A stretch of 5,765 bases of DNA from JAHRAH01 sp051009015 (GTDB lineage Bacteria > Pseudomonadota > Gammaproteobacteria > Tethybacterales > Persebacteraceae): assembly GCA_051009015.1 (NCBI GenBank), contig JBPCWZ010000034.1:1-5765 (forward strand). Reading direction: 5' to 3'. Shown here in pieces: positions 4,201 to 5,765 of this stretch. A model generated the notes under the pieces. The model was not told where the DNA came from. It saw only the letters and a list, made by a program, of their open reading frames with translations, and did no database searches. Both the position numbers and the translations under genes were made by a program. Positions within the stretch are counted from its first letter, which is position 1. Each line of letters starts with the position of its first letter.

Positions 4201-5765
4201 GTCGGGCTGATATCCCCCCCGCCGCATCACGACATTTATTCCATAGAAGATATCGCGCAATTAATATATGACCTGAAATGCGCGAATCCAAACGGCGATG
4301 TCAGCGTCAAACTTGTTTCGCGTTTTGGCGTCGGCACGGTCGCCGCCGGAGTCGCCAAAGCCAAAGCGGACCATATTACGATAGCGGGGCATGACGGCGG
4401 GACGGGCGCAAGCCCGCTTTCGTCCATCAAGCGCGCCGGAACGCCGTGGGAGTTGGGCTTGTCGGAGACGCATCAGACGCTTGTCATCAACAACTTGCGC
4501 GGGCGCATTGCCCTGCAGGTTGACGGGCAGATAAAAACCGGCAGGGATGTCGTCATCGGGGCGATGCTGGGGGCGGACGAGTTTGGCTTTGCGACTGCGC
4601 CTTTGGTCGCGCAGGGGTGCATAATGATGCGCAAGTGTCATCTGAACACATGCCCGGTCGGCATTGCGACACAGGACAAGCGATTGCGCGCCAGGTTTGC
4701 CGGCAAGCCGGAGCATATTGTCAATTACTTCTTTTTTGTCGCCGAAGAAGTGCGGCGGCTTTTGGCGCATTGCGGCTTTCGCAAGTTGGACGATATCATC
4801 GGGCGGGCGGATTTGTTGACGCCGCGCAAAGCGATAAAAGGCAGAGCGGCAAAACTCAAACTTGACGCCGTCCTGCACATGCCAAAAACAAACGACAACC
4901 GCGCCCGCCACAACTGCGAGCGGCAAACGCATGCATTGGCAAACGCGCCCGATGTGCGATGGCTGCCAAAAGCCAAAAAAGCGATGACAAGCGGCAAGCC
5001 GGTTGTTATCAACGACAAGACAAACACAACCGAACGCGCGGCGGGTGCGATGGTATCAAACGAAATAGCGCGCCGCTTCGGGCATAAGGGTTTGCCGGAA
5101 GGGTTGATAACGATTAAATTGCGCGGCGTTTGCGGTCAGAGTTTCGGCGCGTTTGCAAGTAATGGAATGACGATGCTGGCGGAAGGGGAAGCGAATGATT
5201 ATGTCGGCAAAGGGTTGTCCGGCGGCATTCTCGGCATATATCCGCCAAAATCCAAACGCAAAGACGGCAGTAATATTATCATCGGCAACACCGCCCTTTA
5301 TGGCGCGGTATGCGGCGCGTGTTTCGGGCGCGGCGTTGCGGGCGAGAGGTTTGCCGTGCGCAACTCCGGGGCGAGCGCGGTAATAGAAGGCGCGGGCGAT
5401 CATTGTTGCGAATATATGACCGGCGGGACGGTTGTGGTTTTGGGCGCGGTCGGGCGCAACTTTGCGGCGGGGATGAGCGGCGGCATTGCTTATGTTTTGG
5501 ACGAAGCCAAAAACTTCGCCGCCCATTGCAACACAACAATGGTATCCGTCGGCAAACTCGGCGATGCCGCCGGAGAAGCACAACACTTAAAGCGCGCCGA
5601 CACCGACATCGTGCGCGCGTTATTGAAAAAACACTTGCACTATACCGGCAGCCCGAAAGCCAAACTGATACTGGAAGATTGGCAACAATGGCGCAACAAG
5701 TTCGTAAAAATAACCCCCCACGAATACGCCCGCGCCCTTATGGAAATGGCGCGGAAAAAGGCGGC
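1246..5765 (+). CDS. gltB: Glutamate synthase (NADPH) large (alpha) subunit, 3' end outside window
   Basis: GltB transfers the amide nitrogen of glutamine to 2-oxoglutarate, making two glutamates (GOGAT, cytosolic); GltD normally supplies electrons from NADPH. The frame is uninterrupted for 1,506 codons. Residues 1-18 are a short propeptide; Cys19 (DSCGVGFVA) is the expected mature N-terminus and amidotransferase nucleophile. Class II glutaminase motifs follow: QHRGATGA (47-54), HQRFSTNTFPAW (233-244), HNGEINTLRGN (255-265). The central domain contains SLKSYLGARPNLL (545 on) and SYCGAQIFE (736 on). The FMN/synthase domain has FSTGAMSFGS (876-885), QGAKPGEGGQLPG, AGHDGGTGASP (1047-1057) and the 3Fe-4S cysteines C1125-x5-C1131-x4-C1136. 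A GXGXG beta-helix domain spans about 1290-1440, and the tail YTGSPKAK...FVKITPHEYARAL is near the usual C-terminus. ATG 1246 is the first start after the in-frame TAA at 1234-1236, but no Shine-Dalgarno is visible. Unusual residues: Asn268 where Trp is typical (GNxxWM), and Arg1026 where Glu is typical (VSExGVG). Archaeal/ferredoxin-type GltS is less likely given the bacterial N-terminus. Confidence 0.97.
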   Translation, partial: MRHFPKQGLYDPRAEHDSCGVGFVADIRGGASHAVIERAMTVLANLQHRGATGANPTTGDGAGVLVQMPDAFLRRAFAGKDDKVQLPPPGRYGVAMLFMPQGDAAFVAAKECAEKVITGEGLQVLAWREVPVCRSAINDEVAKTAPRIMQLAVQPDVGAGLPADKFERKLYAARRLMERQCAKFAEDDNAGFYCASFSARTIVYKGMFLAPQLPAYYPDLHDAHFASALAVVHQRFSTNTFPAWSLAHPYRCIAHNGEINTLRGNINNMTARHHILSSPAFGGDLEKLWPLIEDGQSDTATLDNVAELLMLSGYSPARAMATLIPEAWQQHKTMPPNLREFYHYHAPMMEPWDGPAGVVFTNGLQIGAILDRNGLRPGRYWLTRDNWIIMASEAGVLDIPDNNIARKWRIQPGKMLLVDIANRCIVGDDEVKEQLASSHPYHHWREQSQKTLESLPPGREDRGARIRGDALLRAQQSFGYTQEDIKFILHPMTQTSAEPIGAMGDDAPPAALSQRRKPLSAYFRQEFAQVTNPAIDPIREELVMSLKSYLGARPNLLSPNEAPRRRCLEAEHPVLLPEEFAKVRALKSARLLDVVYPAAEGADGLAKALDVLCAKASAAVREGAEVLILSDRQMSAENVAVPMLLAVSAVHHHLVNEGDRALVGLVLDTGAAREVHDFAVLAGFGAEAVYPYLAYATVGGFADIGGAEKNMHSYRAAVGKGLLKVMSKMGVSTFQSYCGAQIFEIVGLSSALVNQYFCNTVSQIEGAGIADIAEDALYWHGVAYGKDYQPLYENELDTGGDYAVRERGEKHLWSPMSVAKLQRAARAKSVSDYEEYSRLINESALMTLRGMLDIAAAKQPIDINEVEAAADIVRRFSTGAMSFGSISREAHTTLAIAMNRIGGKSNTGEGGEESARFVPLDNGDSMRSAIKQVASGRFGVTAEYLANAKMMQIKIAQGAKPGEGGQLPGHKVDDAIAAVRHSVPGVGLISPPPHHDIYSIEDIAQLIYDLKCANPNGDVSVKLVSRFGVGTVAAGVAKAKADHITIAGHDGGTGASPLSSIKRAGTPWELGLSETHQTLVINNLRGRIALQVDGQIKTGRDVVIGAMLGADEFGFATAPLVAQGCIMMRKCHLNTCPVGIATQDKRLRARFAGKPEHIVNYFFFVAEEVRRLLAHCGFRKLDDIIGRADLLTPRKAIKGRAAKLKLDAVLHMPKTNDNRARHNCERQTHALANAPDVRWLPKAKKAMTSGKPVVINDKTNTTERAAGAMVSNEIARRFGHKGLPEGLITIKLRGVCGQSFGAFASNGMTMLAEGEANDYVGKGLSGGILGIYPPKSKRKDGSNIIIGNTALYGAVCGACFGRGVAGERFAVRNSGASAVIEGAGDHCCEYMTGGTVVVLGAVGRNFAAGMSGGIAYVLDEAKNFAAHCNTTMVSVGKLGDAAGEAQHLKRADTDIVRALLKKHLHYTGSPKAKLILEDWQQWRNKFVKITPHEYARALMEMARKKA

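Noticed and set aside
4261..4932. 223-codon open frame on the minus strand
   Set aside because: It is antisense to the FMN and iron-sulfur part of gltB and has no recognisable motifs.
5056..5586. 176-codon open frame on the minus strand
   Set aside because: It is antisense to the GXGXG domain of gltB; composition is that of a shadow frame.

Overview
The window suggests a proteobacterium with a fairly GC-rich genome. The evidence is a bacterial-type NADPH-GltB whose N-terminus (GLYDPRAEHDSCGVGFVA) and SYCGAQIFE motif recall alpha- or betaproteobacterial proteins, and intergenic DNA full of the palindrome ATTCCC-N8-GGGAAT. Neisseria researchers call this palindrome dRS3, and it is common in other proteobacteria. 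No closer placement is possible from this sequence alone.

Layout: (1) Bases 1-173 hold the 3' end of a plus-strand PLP-dependent aminotransferase/C-S lyase of the MalY/PatB family, followed within about 10 nt by a probable intrinsic terminator. (2) Bases 174-1245 are about 1.07 kb without a convincing gene. This stretch is a patchwork of short repeats: three arrays of a 12-bp core at exact 18-bp spacing, three dRS3-type palindromes, two full copies (plus fragments) of a 62-63-bp multi-hairpin element, a polypurine tract, a five-copy heptamer repeat and a 77-bp palindromic element ending 24 bp before the next gene. One short ORF (448-630) has a good ribosome-binding site but no recognisable family. 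(3) Bases 1246-5765 hold one long plus-strand gene, gltB, the large subunit of glutamate synthase. It is in frame throughout and runs off the right edge, probably close to its C-terminus.

Functionally, the only pathway readable here is ammonia assimilation (GS-GOGAT): GltB takes the amide nitrogen of glutamine and transfers it to 2-oxoglutarate. The upstream aminotransferase-fold gene is separated by a terminator and the repeat block, so the two genes are probably not co-transcribed. Large open frames on the minus strand across gltB are shadows of its GC-rich codon usage. The most unusual part of the window is the intergenic repeat block, especially the duplicated structured element, whose two copies differ by a base change on each side of one stem that preserves pairing.
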